Shown here: positions 10,155 to 19,923 of the stretch, piece after piece | Layout of the letters: each line of letters starts with the position of its first letter | Numbering within the stretch: the first letter of the stretch is position 1 | Source: Marinobacter shengliensis | GTDB lineage: Bacteria; Pseudomonadota; Gammaproteobacteria; Pseudomonadales; Oleiphilaceae | Assembly (NCBI RefSeq): GCF_003007715.1 | Contig: NZ_PXNO01000003.1 | Span: forward strand, 1 to 64,000 | DNA: 64,000 nucleotides | Direction: 5' to 3' | The notes under the pieces: model-generated | What the model saw: the letters and a program-made list of their open reading frames with translations, nothing else | Database searches by the model: none | Told to the model about the DNA's origin: nothing | Made by a program: the position numbers and the translations under genes

Positions 10155-11403
10155 GCCTTTCTATTATCCCCTCAACCACTCTGTCTAATGCGCCCCGGTT
10201 TTTGTTAACCACCGCCAGTGCTCGCTCCCCATAGGCTTTGCGTTCCGCCGGGTTGGCAAACAATAGATTGATCGCCCGAGCCAGATCGTCTGCCCCCTGA
10301 ACCAACTGCACACCCTGGTCTGCCAGCAACCGTTCGTAGATGGTCTCGAAATTGAACACATGAGGCCCGGAAAACACCGGGATACCCCAGGCTGCCGGCT
10401 CCAGCGGATTGTGACCGCCCCGTTCGATCAGTGAACCTCCCACAAAGGCAAGGTCGCTGGCGCCGTAGAGCATCATCAGCTCGCCCATGGTATCGGCCAG
10501 ATAAACCTGCGCGCCCCCAGCACTCTGCGCCTGAGATCGCCGTGCAACCTGAAAGCCCAGCTCCTGTGCCATGACCGCCACGGCGTCAAAGCGTTCCGGG
10601 TGGCGCGGAACAATAATCAACAGGGCATCAGAGTGTCCCGCAAGCACCAATCGGTGAGCCTGAAGCAGCTGTTCATCCTCGCCACTGTGTGTGCTGCCGG
10701 CGATCCAGACCGGACGGGGGCCAAGCGTGGTACGAAAACGTTCAGAGGCAAGCCGGACATCCTCCGGGATGTCTACATCGAACTTCACACTGCCCGTCAC
10801 CTCAACGTGGCTTGCGGCAACCCCAATTCGACGAAAGCGTTCTGCATCCGGTTCTGCCTGGGCCGCCACCCAGGTGATGCTTTTCATGATCGGCGCCGCC
10901 AGCCCCCTGACCCGCTCGTAGCCCCTGGCAGAGCGCTCCGACAGACGGGCGTTGATCAGAAACACCGGCACGTTTTTGCGGCGGCACTGGCTGATCATAT
11001 TGGGCCAGATCTCGGTTTCCATGATGACCAGAATGCGGGGATTGACCCGCCGCAGAAATCGACGGATGGCGCCCGGTGTGTCGTATGGCGCGTAGGCATA
11101 GGTTACCCTGTTACCAAACATTTTCCGGGCCTGGGCAAGGCCGGTGTCGGTCATGGCGGTCATCAGAATGGTGGCACCGAGATTGCGCGCCAACAGTCGA
11201 CGCACCATGGGGCCGGCGGCGATGGTCTCGCCCACGGAGACCGCATGCACCCAGATTACAGGCCCGGGTATGGAAGGCACGTGGCCCAGGCGATGCTGCC
11301 AGTCTTGCCTGAGCGCCGGCGCCTTGCGGCCTTGCCACCAAAGCCGGATGAGAATAAACGGCAGAGCCAGGCGAATCAGCAGGGAATAGATAAACTGGAA
11401 CAC
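10150..11403 (-). CDS. waaA: 3-deoxy-D-manno-octulosonic acid (Kdo) transferase
   Basis: WaaA adds Kdo from CMP-Kdo to lipid IVA at the inner face of the inner membrane, the first LPS core step. The 417-residue product begins with a membrane anchor (FIYSLLIRLALPFILIRLWW). It shows WaaA motifs WVHAVSVGETIAA, METEIWPN, INARLSERS, WIAGSTHSGED and the C-terminal FVGGSLIERGGHNPLEPA. The start is GTG at 11403 with a GGGAG ribosome binding site. A kdkA gene lies at 33.7-34.4 kb. In Haemophilus that kinase accompanies a WaaA that adds only one Kdo, so a monofunctional enzyme is possible here, as inference. Confidence 0.96.
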   Translation of the reverse strand: MFQFIYSLLIRLALPFILIRLWWQGRKAPALRQDWQHRLGHVPSIPGPVIWVHAVSVGETIAAGPMVRRLLARNLGATILMTAMTDTGLAQARKMFGNRVTYAYAPYDTPGAIRRFLRRVNPRILVIMETEIWPNMISQCRRKNVPVFLINARLSERSARGYERVRGLAAPIMKSITWVAAQAEPDAERFRRIGVAASHVEVTGSVKFDVDIPEDVRLASERFRTTLGPRPVWIAGSTHSGEDEQLLQAHRLVLAGHSDALLIIVPRHPERFDAVAVMAQELGFQVARRSQAQSAGGAQVYLADTMGELMMLYGASDLAFVGGSLIERGGHNPLEPAAWGIPVFSGPHVFNFETIYERLLADQGVQLVQGADDLARAINLLFANPAERKAYGERALAVVNKNRGALDRVVEGIIERL

Positions 11404-11505
11404 GCAGGACTCCCGGCAAAACAGTGCGTTATCATAGGGCGAAAAATGTCGAGGGGTTGCATCTTGCCCCCGGGTTAAACGTTTGTCGATGCAGGATTCA
11501 CGATT

Positions 11506-12462
11506 TTGAAAAAGAAGTACCGCAAACTTCCGAGAAATACCGACTACTCAGCTTACCGTCATCCCCGCTGGTGGCCAACCTGGCTGGGCGTTAGCGTGAT
11601 GTGGCTGGTGGCGCAACTGCCCATCCGGTTTCAATGGTGGCTGGGTAAAATCGCGGGCTTACTCGCATGGAAACTGGCCAAGAGCCGCCGGCACATCACC
11701 GAGGTCAACATTCGCCTGTGCTTTCCGGAGTTGAATGAACAGCAACAGGCGGCCCTGGTACGTAATGCCTTTATCGCCAATGGTATTGGTCTGATGGAAC
11801 TGGGCATTGCCTGGTTCCGGGACCCGGCCAAGCTGACCGGCATGACCCGCATCCACGGCATCGAGCATTTCGAGAAAGCGCTGGAAGCCGGCAAGGGTGT
11901 GCTGCTATTGGGCGGCCATTACAGCACGCTCGACCTGGGTGGCAGCCTGGTCACCGAATACATAGAAGCTGACGTTATGCAGCGTGATCACAACAATCCG
12001 TTGATGAATGCCGTAATGACCAGGGCCCGGGGCCGGCGCTATGGCAACGTACTAGGTGCCCGCGACCTGCGCGGCCTGTTCAGGAGCCTCAAGAAAAATC
12101 GCGCCGTGTGGTACGCGACAGATCAGGACTACGGCCGCAAGGACATCGTGTTCGCCCCCTTCTTCGGCATTCCCGCCGGCACCATCACAGCCACCTCGCG
12201 AATTGCCGAACGCAGCGGCTGTAAAGTCGTGCCCTTCAGCCATTTTCGCCGCGATGACAAGCCCGGCTATGACATCTATTTCCACCCCGCCCTTGAGAAC
12301 TTCCCAAGCGGTGACGACCTGGACGATGCAACCCGAACCAACGCCGTTATTGAGCAGGAAATCCGCAAAGCGCCAGACCAATACCTGTGGATGCACCGGC
12401 GCTTTAAAACCCGCCCCGACCGCGACGACCCCGGCTTTTACGGGCGCAAGCGCAAGGAATAA
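11506..12462 (+). CDS. lpxL: LpxL/HtrB-type lipid A acyltransferase
   Basis: This is a late lipid A acyltransferase that moves an acyl chain from acyl-ACP to Kdo-lipid A. The 318-residue product has an N-terminal membrane helix (LGVSVMWLVAQLPI) and the HX4D catalytic motif in GGHYSTLDLGG at about residue 140. It also has the family motif VWYATDQDYGRKD. The start codon is TTG at 11506, preceded by CAGGA. It is divergent from waaA across 102 bp and only three bases before the next gene. Chain preference (lauroyl or palmitoleoyl) cannot be told from sequence alone. Confidence 0.93.
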   Translation: MKKKYRKLPRNTDYSAYRHPRWWPTWLGVSVMWLVAQLPIRFQWWLGKIAGLLAWKLAKSRRHITEVNIRLCFPELNEQQQAALVRNAFIANGIGLMELGIAWFRDPAKLTGMTRIHGIEHFEKALEAGKGVLLLGGHYSTLDLGGSLVTEYIEADVMQRDHNNPLMNAVMTRARGRRYGNVLGARDLRGLFRSLKKNRAVWYATDQDYGRKDIVFAPFFGIPAGTITATSRIAERSGCKVVPFSHFRRDDKPGYDIYFHPALENFPSGDDLDDATRTNAVIEQEIRKAPDQYLWMHRRFKTRPDRDDPGFYGRKRKE

Positions 12463-12465
12463 CCC

Positions 12466-13428
12466 GTGAGCAATCACTCGCAAGCACCGGTTGTCTGGCT
12501 GCTGACAGACAACAAGCCCGGCCACAAAAACCAACTCAAGGGGCTGGGCAATCGCCTGCGGGTGCTGACCGGCGCGGCGCTCTACTGGATCAGTGCCGAA
12601 GAATACCCGGTACCTCTGTGGCGGGCCCTGCTGGGTGTGGCCCCAGCTATGGATACAGCACTGCCCAAACCGGACCTGATTGTGGCCGCAGGCACCGGTA
12701 CTCATCGTTTATTACTGGCACTTCGGCGCCTGGGCAAGGCCAAAACCCTCGTACTGATGAAACCGGCCTTCCCACTGGGCTGGGTAGATGGCGCGATTAT
12801 CCCGGCCCATGACGAGGTAAAGCCTGCTAACAACATCCTGCACACCGAAGGCGTGATCAACACCATCACACCCCTCGCCCGGCTAACCAGCAAACCGGAA
12901 GCCCTGATCCTGGTGGGTGGACGTTCGGAACATTTCGATTGGGACGACGATGCCATTCTGAACCAGGTCAGTGACCTTATTGCGCGCTACCCTCAATGGC
13001 GCTGGACCATCACCGATTCCCGGCGCACGCCGGAAACGACCAGCGAGCGACTGGCCGAATTGCAGAGCCCGAAAATCTCCGTAGTGCATCACACCCGTAC
13101 CCACGACGACTGGCTCAGCCACCAGCTCGCTGCTTCCCGCGCGGTCTGGGTAACGCCGGACAGCATTTCCATGGTGTGCGAAGCCGCCACTTCCGGCGTG
13201 CCCACCGGCCTGCTGAGTTTGAATGCGCGTGCCAACAGCCGCGTGGCGAACGGGGTAAAACGCCTGACAGAGCGGGGGCTGATTGCCCACTGGGCAGACC
13301 ATGCCAGCGTGATGGCCGAACAGGCAGAAAGGCATGAACGACTCTGGGAAGCCGACCGGGCTGCCCGATGGGTGGCGGGTAACTATTTGGCTGCTTTTCA
13401 ACAATCAGGAAAGGAGGCCAGGCAATGA
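12466..13428 (+). CDS. ELM1-like (mitochondrial-fission-ELM1 family) protein
   Basis: The product (320 residues, GTG start) belongs to the family named after plant ELM1. The bacterial members have unknown function and probably a GT-B glycosyltransferase-like fold. Visible features are the N-terminal VWLLTDNKPGHKNQLKGLG, the segment PDLIVAAGTGTHRLLLALRR, and the C-terminal WVTPDSISMVCEAATSGVP. The last of these resembles the nucleotide-sugar site of GT-B enzymes. It sits between lpxL and two glycosyltransferases with a three-base gap and a four-base overlap, so it is translated with them. A role in LPS assembly is inferred from context only. Confidence 0.8.
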   Translation: MSNHSQAPVVWLLTDNKPGHKNQLKGLGNRLRVLTGAALYWISAEEYPVPLWRALLGVAPAMDTALPKPDLIVAAGTGTHRLLLALRRLGKAKTLVLMKPAFPLGWVDGAIIPAHDEVKPANNILHTEGVINTITPLARLTSKPEALILVGGRSEHFDWDDDAILNQVSDLIARYPQWRWTITDSRRTPETTSERLAELQSPKISVVHHTRTHDDWLSHQLAASRAVWVTPDSISMVCEAATSGVPTGLLSLNARANSRVANGVKRLTERGLIAHWADHASVMAEQAERHERLWEADRAARWVAGNYLAAFQQSGKEARQ

Positions 13429-14534
13429 AGATTCTCCAGGCTCTTCCTGCGCTCTATAGCGGTGGTGTGGAAAGAGGCACGGTGGAATTCGCCGCCGAGC
13501 TGGTCAAGCGTGGCCATGAGTCTTTTGTGGTCTCCAACGGTGGGCCCATGGCAGAGCAAGTGCGCGGCCAGGGCTCAACCCACATCCACATGCCCATCCA
13601 CCGGAAAACGCCCGCGTCTTTCGGGCAGATTCTGCCCATGCGCAAGCTGTTGCAGGAGCTGCGGCCTGACATTGTTCATGTCCGCTCCCGCATGCCCGCC
13701 TGGATTATCCATCTGGCCCTGAAGACCCTGCCTGCCGACCAACAGCCCGCCGTTGTCTCGACCTTTCACGGCATGTATTCCGTTAATCCCTACAGCGCCA
13801 TCATGACCAGGGCGCACCAGATCATTGCCGTCTCCAATTGCGTGCGGGATTACGTGTTGAAGAATTTCGAGGTAGCGGAAGACAAGCTGACGGTGATCCA
13901 GCGCGGCGTCGACATCGACGCCTTCCGCAACCGCGCCATCAACGACCAGTGGCTGGACATCCTCCTGTCCCGCTTCCCCCAACTGGCCGGCAAGAAAATC
14001 ATTATGATGCCCGGCCGCATTTCCCGCTGGAAAGGCCAACTGGACTACCTTGAAGCCATGGCCCGCATTGTCCGCCAGCGGCTGGACTGTCACGGCATCA
14101 TCGTGGGCGGGGCCGAACCGGGAAAAGAACGATTCCTGCAGGAGCTGGAAAGAGAGCGCAGCCGGCTAGGCCTGACCGATAAAGTCACATTCCTCGGCCA
14201 GCGCAACGACATGACCAACCTGTATCTGTTCGCTGATGTGGTTTGCCACATGTCCACCAAGCCAGAACCCTTCGGACGCACGGTGACCGAAGCCCTGGCG
14301 TCCGGCACGCCAGTGGTGGCCTACAACCGGGGCGGTGCGGCGGAAACGCTGCAGGCATGCTTTCGGGACGGACTGGTGACGCCGGATGATACCGGGGCAT
14401 TCGCCAGTGCTGTGCTGGGATTGCTGGATAAGCCCCGGCCGGAGATTGAGTTGCCGGAGCGGTTTTTGTTGCGGGCGCAGACGGAGGCGACGCTTCGGGT
14501 ATACCAACAGGCCCTGAACGGGAGGCCCGATTGA
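13425..14534 (+). CDS. GT4-type glycosyltransferase
   Basis: This GT-B fold retaining glycosyltransferase of family GT4 probably adds a sugar to the LPS core from a nucleotide sugar in the cytoplasm. The N-terminal acceptor domain starts MKILQALPALYSGGVERGT. The C-terminal donor domain has MMPGRISRWKGQLDYLEA, FLGQRNDM and the EX7E motif in EPFGRTVTEALASGTPVVAY. At 369 residues it is a normal length. It overlaps the ELM1-like gene by ATGA and the next glycosyltransferase by four bases. The specific sugar and linkage cannot be read from the sequence. Confidence 0.9.
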   Translation: MKILQALPALYSGGVERGTVEFAAELVKRGHESFVVSNGGPMAEQVRGQGSTHIHMPIHRKTPASFGQILPMRKLLQELRPDIVHVRSRMPAWIIHLALKTLPADQQPAVVSTFHGMYSVNPYSAIMTRAHQIIAVSNCVRDYVLKNFEVAEDKLTVIQRGVDIDAFRNRAINDQWLDILLSRFPQLAGKKIIMMPGRISRWKGQLDYLEAMARIVRQRLDCHGIIVGGAEPGKERFLQELERERSRLGLTDKVTFLGQRNDMTNLYLFADVVCHMSTKPEPFGRTVTEALASGTPVVAYNRGGAAETLQACFRDGLVTPDDTGAFASAVLGLLDKPRPEIELPERFLLRAQTEATLRVYQQALNGRPD

Positions 14535-15538
14535 AGGTCGCCCTGATACTCGCAACGCCTGGTAGTGCCTGGGGTGGCATGGAAAAACATGTGGCGGACC
14601 TGGCGGAAGCCCTCACGAGCCTCGGGCATGAGGTGCACATAATCGCCCATCCTGACTACCGCTCGCACTTCCCATTCCCCGAGTTTCATCCGTGCCCGAT
14701 GAAGCTGAGCCGAAACAACCCCTGGCTTCGTTGGTGTGTTTCCCGGATATTGAAGCGGGTTTCGCCCGATATTGCTCATGCCCACGGCAATAAAGCCGCC
14801 GTCATACTCGGCAGGTTGCCTCGTCAGACCTGGCAAACCGTAGGGACGATTCACGGAAGCAAATCAAACCTTCGCCCTTTCCTTCTGCTGGACAAAGTCA
14901 TTGCCGTCAGCGGGTCGATCTACGAGGGCCTTAGTCACCGGTCCCGTCATCTGATTTACAATGGAATCCGGAAGGAAACCCCGGAATCGCCCCCCGGCAA
15001 CTATCCACTCCCCCAAACAACGAACGTCATTGCTGCCGGGAGGCTGGAGCCAGTAAAGGGGTTCGACATGCTAATCCAGGCATGGAGCATGATCCATGAC
15101 CGCTTTCCGACGGCACACCTCACCATCTTTGGTGACGGCTCTGAAGCCAGAAACCTGCATCGGCTGATTGGCGATGAAAGCCTGAGACACTCGGTGAAGA
15201 TGGCAGGACACCAAACAACGCTGGCATCGGCATTGTCCAATGCAGACTTGATGGTTCTCAGCTCAAGGCGGGAGGGGTTTCCTTACGTTTTGATCGAAGC
15301 CTTGATGGCCGGACTGCCGGTGGTCTCAACCCCGGTTTCCGGCAGTGTCGACCTGCTTCCCGAGAACGCGCTCGCCAGGGATATTTCCGCGCAGGCTATC
15401 GCCGACGTCATCGCCAGCGCACTGAACAACCTGGATGGTCTTCAAGAATCTGAGCAATCCGCATTCGACTATGCGCAGACACATCTCACGCTCAGGGGCA
15501 TGGCAGAGGCAACCGTCAGAGTGTATCAAGCCGAATAG
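14531..15538 (+). CDS. GT4-type glycosyltransferase
   Basis: This second GT4 enzyme of the same operon has 335 residues and begins MKVALILATPGSAWGGMEKH. The start is TTG at 14531, overlapping the previous stop. The donor domain shows VIAAGRLEPVKGFDMLIQAW, FGDGSEARNL and the motif SRREGFPYVLIEALMAGLPV. It ends 16 bp before a convergent GT2 gene with no obvious terminator between. It is a likely LPS core transferase; specificity is unknown. Confidence 0.88.
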   Translation: MKVALILATPGSAWGGMEKHVADLAEALTSLGHEVHIIAHPDYRSHFPFPEFHPCPMKLSRNNPWLRWCVSRILKRVSPDIAHAHGNKAAVILGRLPRQTWQTVGTIHGSKSNLRPFLLLDKVIAVSGSIYEGLSHRSRHLIYNGIRKETPESPPGNYPLPQTTNVIAAGRLEPVKGFDMLIQAWSMIHDRFPTAHLTIFGDGSEARNLHRLIGDESLRHSVKMAGHQTTLASALSNADLMVLSSRREGFPYVLIEALMAGLPVVSTPVSGSVDLLPENALARDISAQAIADVIASALNNLDGLQESEQSAFDYAQTHLTLRGMAEATVRVYQAE

Positions 15539-15554
15539 CACCTGTGAGAGCGTC

Positions 15555-16355
15555 TTACTGCTCCTCGCCACCGGAACGACTGATTCTCTCGAGCATCTGC
15601 AATTCCCTTGCCTTCGCCAACCGCATGAAATTACGGTTTGCGGCCACTACTGAAACACTGAACCCGAACCAGCCATTCAATACCTGACGGTGGATCAGGT
15701 AATACTTCAAAAACTTAAAAGGAAATTCGACCATCAAACGCGGGGTCGAAATTCGCCTGCCCTTCTCATAGAGGAACCGGGCCTGCTCACTGGACAGTTG
15801 AATGTACTTTCTCTCCATCTGCTCCAGAGAAATCAATGTCCTGTGCAAGACATCGCCTTTGAGCTCCAACACACTACCTGTATGCACTCTAGGCCGATCA
15901 TCGTTACTGTGTTTTTCCGCATGGATCGCAGCCCGTTTCCGATTGTAGAGCCGCAGGATCTTCTTGGACTTGTCGTGCCGAAAAGGGTGCCTCGGGTTAG
16001 GGGACGACAAAACCCAACGCATACGATAACCAGCGATATCCGGAGAGATCGGCTTGGAAAACAGCTGCTTGATGTTTCGTACCAGGGTATCGGAAAGCAC
16101 TTCATCAGCATCCAGATCAAGTACCCAGTCGTTCGCACACAGGCTGGCGGCATAGGCCTTCTGGCTCGCAAAGCCTTCCCATTCCCGATAAACCACCCGG
16201 GCGCCCGCGGCCTCTGCTAGTTCACAGGTTCGGTCTGTACTACCCGAATCAACAACGATGATTTCATCAGCCCAGTCCTTCACCTTCTCAAGAGATTCCG
16301 GCAGCCTCTGCTCTTCATTCAACGTGATGTAGTAAACCGATAACGGCAGTTTCAT
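15555..16355 (-). CDS. GT2-type glycosyltransferase (WaaE/KdtX-like)
   Basis: This GT-A fold family 2 transferase has 266 residues from the ATG at 16355; a second ATG lies directly before it at 16358. The nucleotide-binding motif VVDSGSTDRTCELAE and the metal-binding DxD-like motif in LDLDADEVL are clear. The C-terminal region (FKFLKYYLIHRQVLNGWFG) may contact the membrane. Similar proteins modify LPS core heptose with glucose in enterobacteria (WaaE), but that exact role is not shown here. The gene is a single minus-strand unit between plus-strand operons. Confidence 0.85.
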   Translation of the reverse strand: MKLPLSVYYITLNEEQRLPESLEKVKDWADEIIVVDSGSTDRTCELAEAAGARVVYREWEGFASQKAYAASLCANDWVLDLDADEVLSDTLVRNIKQLFSKPISPDIAGYRMRWVLSSPNPRHPFRHDKSKKILRLYNRKRAAIHAEKHSNDDRPRVHTGSVLELKGDVLHRTLISLEQMERKYIQLSSEQARFLYEKGRRISTPRLMVEFPFKFLKYYLIHRQVLNGWFGFSVSVVAANRNFMRLAKARELQMLERISRSGGEEQ

Positions 16356-16477
16356 CATAAACACCCGCAAACTGGACCCTGCTCGGCCCCAAACACTGCC
16401 GAGTTAGCGCACCTGTGATAATATTCAGCCATCAGAAAAGGACAATGCTGACCGAAAGCTACGCGTGGAGCAAACAC

Positions 16478-17896
16478 ATGATTCACCCCGTCATTATGGC
16501 CGGAGGCACCGGCTCTCGCCTTTGGCCGTTATCCAGGCAACTGAACCCCAAGCAGTTCCTGAAACTGACGGACCAACATCTATCCATGCTGCAGCTGACC
16601 GTGGCCCGGCTGGATGGGATGGAATCCGCCGATCCACTCCTGATCTGCAATGAAGACCACCGTTTTCTGGCGGCTGAGCAAATGCGCCAGGCGGGCTACA
16701 AAGATGCCCGAATTATTCTGGAGCCCTGTGGGCGCAACACGGCACCGGCCATCGCTCTGGCAGCCCTGCAACTGGTCAAGAACATCGATGAAAATCAGAA
16801 CCCGCTGATGCTGGTTCTGGCCGCAGACCACTTGATCAAAGACATCGCTGCGTTCCAGAGCGGCATCCAGAAGGCCATTCCTCTGGCTCAGGAGGATAAG
16901 CTGGTGACCTTCGGCATAGTACCCGGCCATGCGGAAACCGGTTACGGCTACATCCAGCAAGGCCCGAAATTGGCCGCCGACAGTTTCAGTGTCAGCCGGT
17001 TTGTAGAGAAGCCCGACCAGACTACCGCGGAAGAATACCTCGCATCCGGTGATTACCTCTGGAACAGTGGCATGTTCCTGTTCGGCGCCCGCACCTACCT
17101 TCAGGAACTGCAGAAACACCGCCCGGACATTCTCGCCATCTGCCAGGCAGCGCTGGACGACGCCAGCGAGGACCTGCACTTCACTCGCGTGAATGAAAGC
17201 GTATTCGCCGAGTGCCCGGAAGATTCCATCGATTACGCCGTGATGGAAAAGACCGATAACGCCGCCGTGGTAGCGCTCGATGCCGGCTGGAGCGATATCG
17301 GCTCCTGGTCCGCCTTGTGGGAAGTTTCCGAGAAAGACAGCTGCGGAAACGCATTCAGCGGTGATGTCATTGCCCATAACACAGGGAGCACTCTGGTCCG
17401 GGCAGACAGCCGCCTTGTGGCCACGGTTGGCGTGAAAGATCTGGTGATCATTGAAACCAAAGACGCCTTGCTGGTCGCCCATAAAGATCAGGTCCAGGAT
17501 GTCAAAAAGGTGGTTGAACGCATCAAGAATGATGGTCGACACGAGCACATGAATCACCGGGAAGTCTACCGGCCCTGGGGTGTATATGATTCCATCGATA
17601 ATGGCCACCGCTACCAGGTGAAACGCATCACCGTGAAGCCCGGCGCCAAGCTGTCTGTCCAGATGCACCACCACCGGGCAGAACACTGGATTGTCGTCAG
17701 CGGCACCGCAAAGGTAACCAATGGCGAGGAGTCGTACCTGGTGACCGAAAACCAGTCCACTTACATACCGGTCGGCCAGATCCATTGCCTTGAAAACCCC
17801 GGCGTTATTGATCTGGAACTGATTGAAGTGCAGTCCGGATCCTATCTGGGCGAAGACGATATTGTACGATTCGAGGACCGGTACGGCAGATCATGA
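16478..17896 (+). CDS. manC: Mannose-1-phosphate guanylyltransferase / mannose-6-phosphate isomerase
   Basis: This type II bifunctional enzyme interconverts fructose-6-P and mannose-6-P and makes GDP-mannose from mannose-1-P. The start at 16478 ([20 protein letters not shown], 472 residues) has a GGAG ribosome binding site and fits the family. An upstream in-frame ATG at 16445 gives an atypical extension. The guanylyltransferase domain has [16 protein letters not shown] and the sugar-binding FVEKPD. The C-terminal cupin isomerase domain has [17 protein letters not shown]. It supplies GDP-mannose or derived sugars for the surrounding glycosyltransferases. No phosphomannomutase gene is in the window. 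It overlaps the next acyltransferase by ATGA. Confidence 0.95.
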   Translation: MIHPVIMAGGTGSRLWPLSRQLNPKQFLKLTDQHLSMLQLTVARLDGMESADPLLICNEDHRFLAAEQMRQAGYKDARIILEPCGRNTAPAIALAALQLVKNIDENQNPLMLVLAADHLIKDIAAFQSGIQKAIPLAQEDKLVTFGIVPGHAETGYGYIQQGPKLAADSFSVSRFVEKPDQTTAEEYLASGDYLWNSGMFLFGARTYLQELQKHRPDILAICQAALDDASEDLHFTRVNESVFAECPEDSIDYAVMEKTDNAAVVALDAGWSDIGSWSALWEVSEKDSCGNAFSGDVIAHNTGSTLVRADSRLVATVGVKDLVIIETKDALLVAHKDQVQDVKKVVERIKNDGRHEHMNHREVYRPWGVYDSIDNGHRYQVKRITVKPGAKLSVQMHHHRAEHWIVVSGTAKVTNGEESYLVTENQSTYIPVGQIHCLENPGVIDLELIEVQSGSYLGEDDIVRFEDRYGRS

Positions 17897-18801
17897 GCAA
17901 ATTCAAGTATTACCTGATTGCCGGCCTGTTGCGGATGGTTAGCTATTTACCCCTGGGAGCCGCACAGTTCATCGGCAAATGGCTGGGGCTCCTGGCCTGG
18001 AAACTGGGCGGCAGGCCAAAGAAGATCACCGACATCAATCTGGACATCTGCCTGCCGGAACTCACCGAAGAGCAGCGCAGGGACCTTTCCAGAGATTCGC
18101 TGGCCCATACCGGCATGACGGCCCTGGAGATCCCGCTGATGTGGGAGTGGCCCGTCGATAAGTGCCTCGGGTTGATCAAGGAAACGGAAGGCCTGGAGCT
18201 GGTTGATGAGGCCCTGGCGACCGGCAAAGGATTGATCTTGCTAGCGCCCCACCTTGGCAACTGGGAGCTGGCCGGCCTGTTTTTCTCCTCCCGGTATAAA
18301 ATGGCCGCACTATACAGCCCTCCGCACATCAAGGAATTCGAAGATTACATGATTCGGGTGAGGGGGCGCCTGGGCTCCGAACTGGTGCGCGGCGACCGTA
18401 AAGGCCTGATGCGCCTGATGGGTATTTTGAAGGAAGGCGGCGTAGCCGGCATTCTTCCCGACCAATCTCCCCGGGGCAAAACCAACGCCTACGCGCCCTT
18501 TTTTGGCATGGACGTGATGACCATGACCCTGGTCGGCAAGTTGGTACAGAAAACCGGGGCCAATGTTCTGGTGACCTACGCCGAGCGCCTGCCCAACGGC
18601 GAAGGCTTCAAGATTCTGGTCACTCCGGCGGAACCTGGCATTGGTGCCGATGATACAGTGGCCGGCGCCACCGCCTTGAATCAATCCGTGGAAAAGGTGG
18701 TGCGAATGGCCCCTGAACAGTACCAGTGGGAGTACAAACGTATGCGGCACCGGCCGCCGGGGAACCCGAATCCTTATAAGCCCGGGCAGATTTGCGACTA
18801 A
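17893..18801 (+). CDS. Second LpxL-type lysophospholipid acyltransferase family protein
   Basis: This 302-residue member of the LpxL/LpxM acyltransferase family has an N-terminal helix ([20 protein letters not shown]). It carries the HX4E catalytic motif in [12 protein letters not shown] near residue 115 and [20 protein letters not shown]. Together with the gene at 11506 it gives two late acyltransferases, enough for a hexa-acyl lipid A. It is translationally coupled to manC, an unusual partner. Whether it is the LpxL or the LpxM equivalent is not decidable from the sequence alone. Confidence 0.9.
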   Translation: MSKFKYYLIAGLLRMVSYLPLGAAQFIGKWLGLLAWKLGGRPKKITDINLDICLPELTEEQRRDLSRDSLAHTGMTALEIPLMWEWPVDKCLGLIKETEGLELVDEALATGKGLILLAPHLGNWELAGLFFSSRYKMAALYSPPHIKEFEDYMIRVRGRLGSELVRGDRKGLMRLMGILKEGGVAGILPDQSPRGKTNAYAPFFGMDVMTMTLVGKLVQKTGANVLVTYAERLPNGEGFKILVTPAEPGIGADDTVAGATALNQSVEKVVRMAPEQYQWEYKRMRHRPPGNPNPYKPGQICD

Positions 18802-18824
18802 CCGCCCGGCTGCCAGGAACTCCC

Positions 18825-19853
18825 TTAGGATTGCAAGGTTGCGGAGTAGAGTCCCAGGTAACGCTCCGCTACCGATGCAGGGCTGAACGCTGTTAATCCA
18901 GCCTGGGCAGCGTCTGCGAAAGCGGCGGCCTGCTCTGGGTTATCGAGGATAAACTGAATCGCCGAAGCCAAAGCCTCCGGGTCACCCGGAGATACCAGAA
19001 GACCATTCGCTTTATCGGAGATCAGATCAGGAATGCCTCCGGCTTTGGCCCCAACCACCGGCACATGATGTTGCATGGCCTCAAGAATCGTTGAGCCAAG
19101 CCCCTCGGAGAGTGAGGGGAACGCGAAGACATCCAGAGCTGCCAACCAATCCCCGACGTTATCTTTATGCCCCAGAAAACTGACGTTGGGCAAACCCTGT
19201 GCCTGGGACTTGAGCCACTGTTCATCTGGCCCTTCTCCCAGGAAAATGAACTGCACGTCTGGCCTGAGGCTGCCCAGCAAACGCGCTGCCTCAATCGTGA
19301 TGTGATAACCCTTGTGCTTCAGGAGGCGCCCCACTTGGCCAACCAGGCGTTTGGCGGGATACTGCTGCCGGATAGCTTCGACGGCGTCTGGTGCGGCGGG
19401 AAAGCCTGAGAAACTCGAGGGAATGATGACAGTGTCCACGCGGCCCAGTCGCTGTTGTACAACTGATTCAATGGCCGAACTCAGGCAGACGACGGTCGCG
19501 GCTCCGCCATAGGCCGCAGACGTCAGGCGCCCGGTTCCGATGGGATTATCGACTCGCCGTGTGACGACGTAAGGCGTTCTACGCAGGCGGGACTCGATCC
19601 AGGCCCAGTAGACTGATTTACCGTCGTGGCAATGAACGAGGTCCCAATCCCCCTTGCCGTGGCCCAGCAGAAAATGTGCAGTCTCTCGCCTACCGAGCGA
19701 TTGGATGCTTTCCAGCTCAGCCCATAGACGACTCCCCGGCCGGGCCACCAGCGATTGCTGAATGCCACGCTTCGCCAGCTCCCGAATCAGGTTTACGGTC
19801 TGTCGCTCACCACCGGAAAAACCTCCGGCCAGATTTACGTGGCAAATGTGCAT
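18825..19853 (-). CDS. GT4-type glycosyltransferase
   Basis: This family 4 transferase has 342 residues from the ATG at 19853, beginning MHICHVNLAGGFSGGERQTV. The open frame extends further upstream but without family resemblance. The donor domain has VGQVGRLLKHKGYHITIEAA, FLGEGPDEQWL and the EX7E-type motif SLSEGLGSTILEAMQHHVPVV. It is convergent with the manC operon (23-bp gap) and divergent from the next glycosyltransferase. It probably works in LPS core or O-chain synthesis. Confidence 0.88.
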   Translation of the reverse strand: MHICHVNLAGGFSGGERQTVNLIRELAKRGIQQSLVARPGSRLWAELESIQSLGRRETAHFLLGHGKGDWDLVHCHDGKSVYWAWIESRLRRTPYVVTRRVDNPIGTGRLTSAAYGGAATVVCLSSAIESVVQQRLGRVDTVIIPSSFSGFPAAPDAVEAIRQQYPAKRLVGQVGRLLKHKGYHITIEAARLLGSLRPDVQFIFLGEGPDEQWLKSQAQGLPNVSFLGHKDNVGDWLAALDVFAFPSLSEGLGSTILEAMQHHVPVVGAKAGGIPDLISDKANGLLVSPGDPEALASAIQFILDNPEQAAAFADAAQAGLTAFSPASVAERYLGLYSATLQS

Positions 19854-19923
19854 ACCAACTCGGCCCCGTCGATGTTTTAATGGCGGCAGTGTAAGAGATC
19901 GACCATGAAAAGGACATAACACT

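Noticed and set aside
16580..17785. 401-codon open frame opposite manC
   Set aside because: It is an antisense shadow of a certain gene, without start signals or domains.
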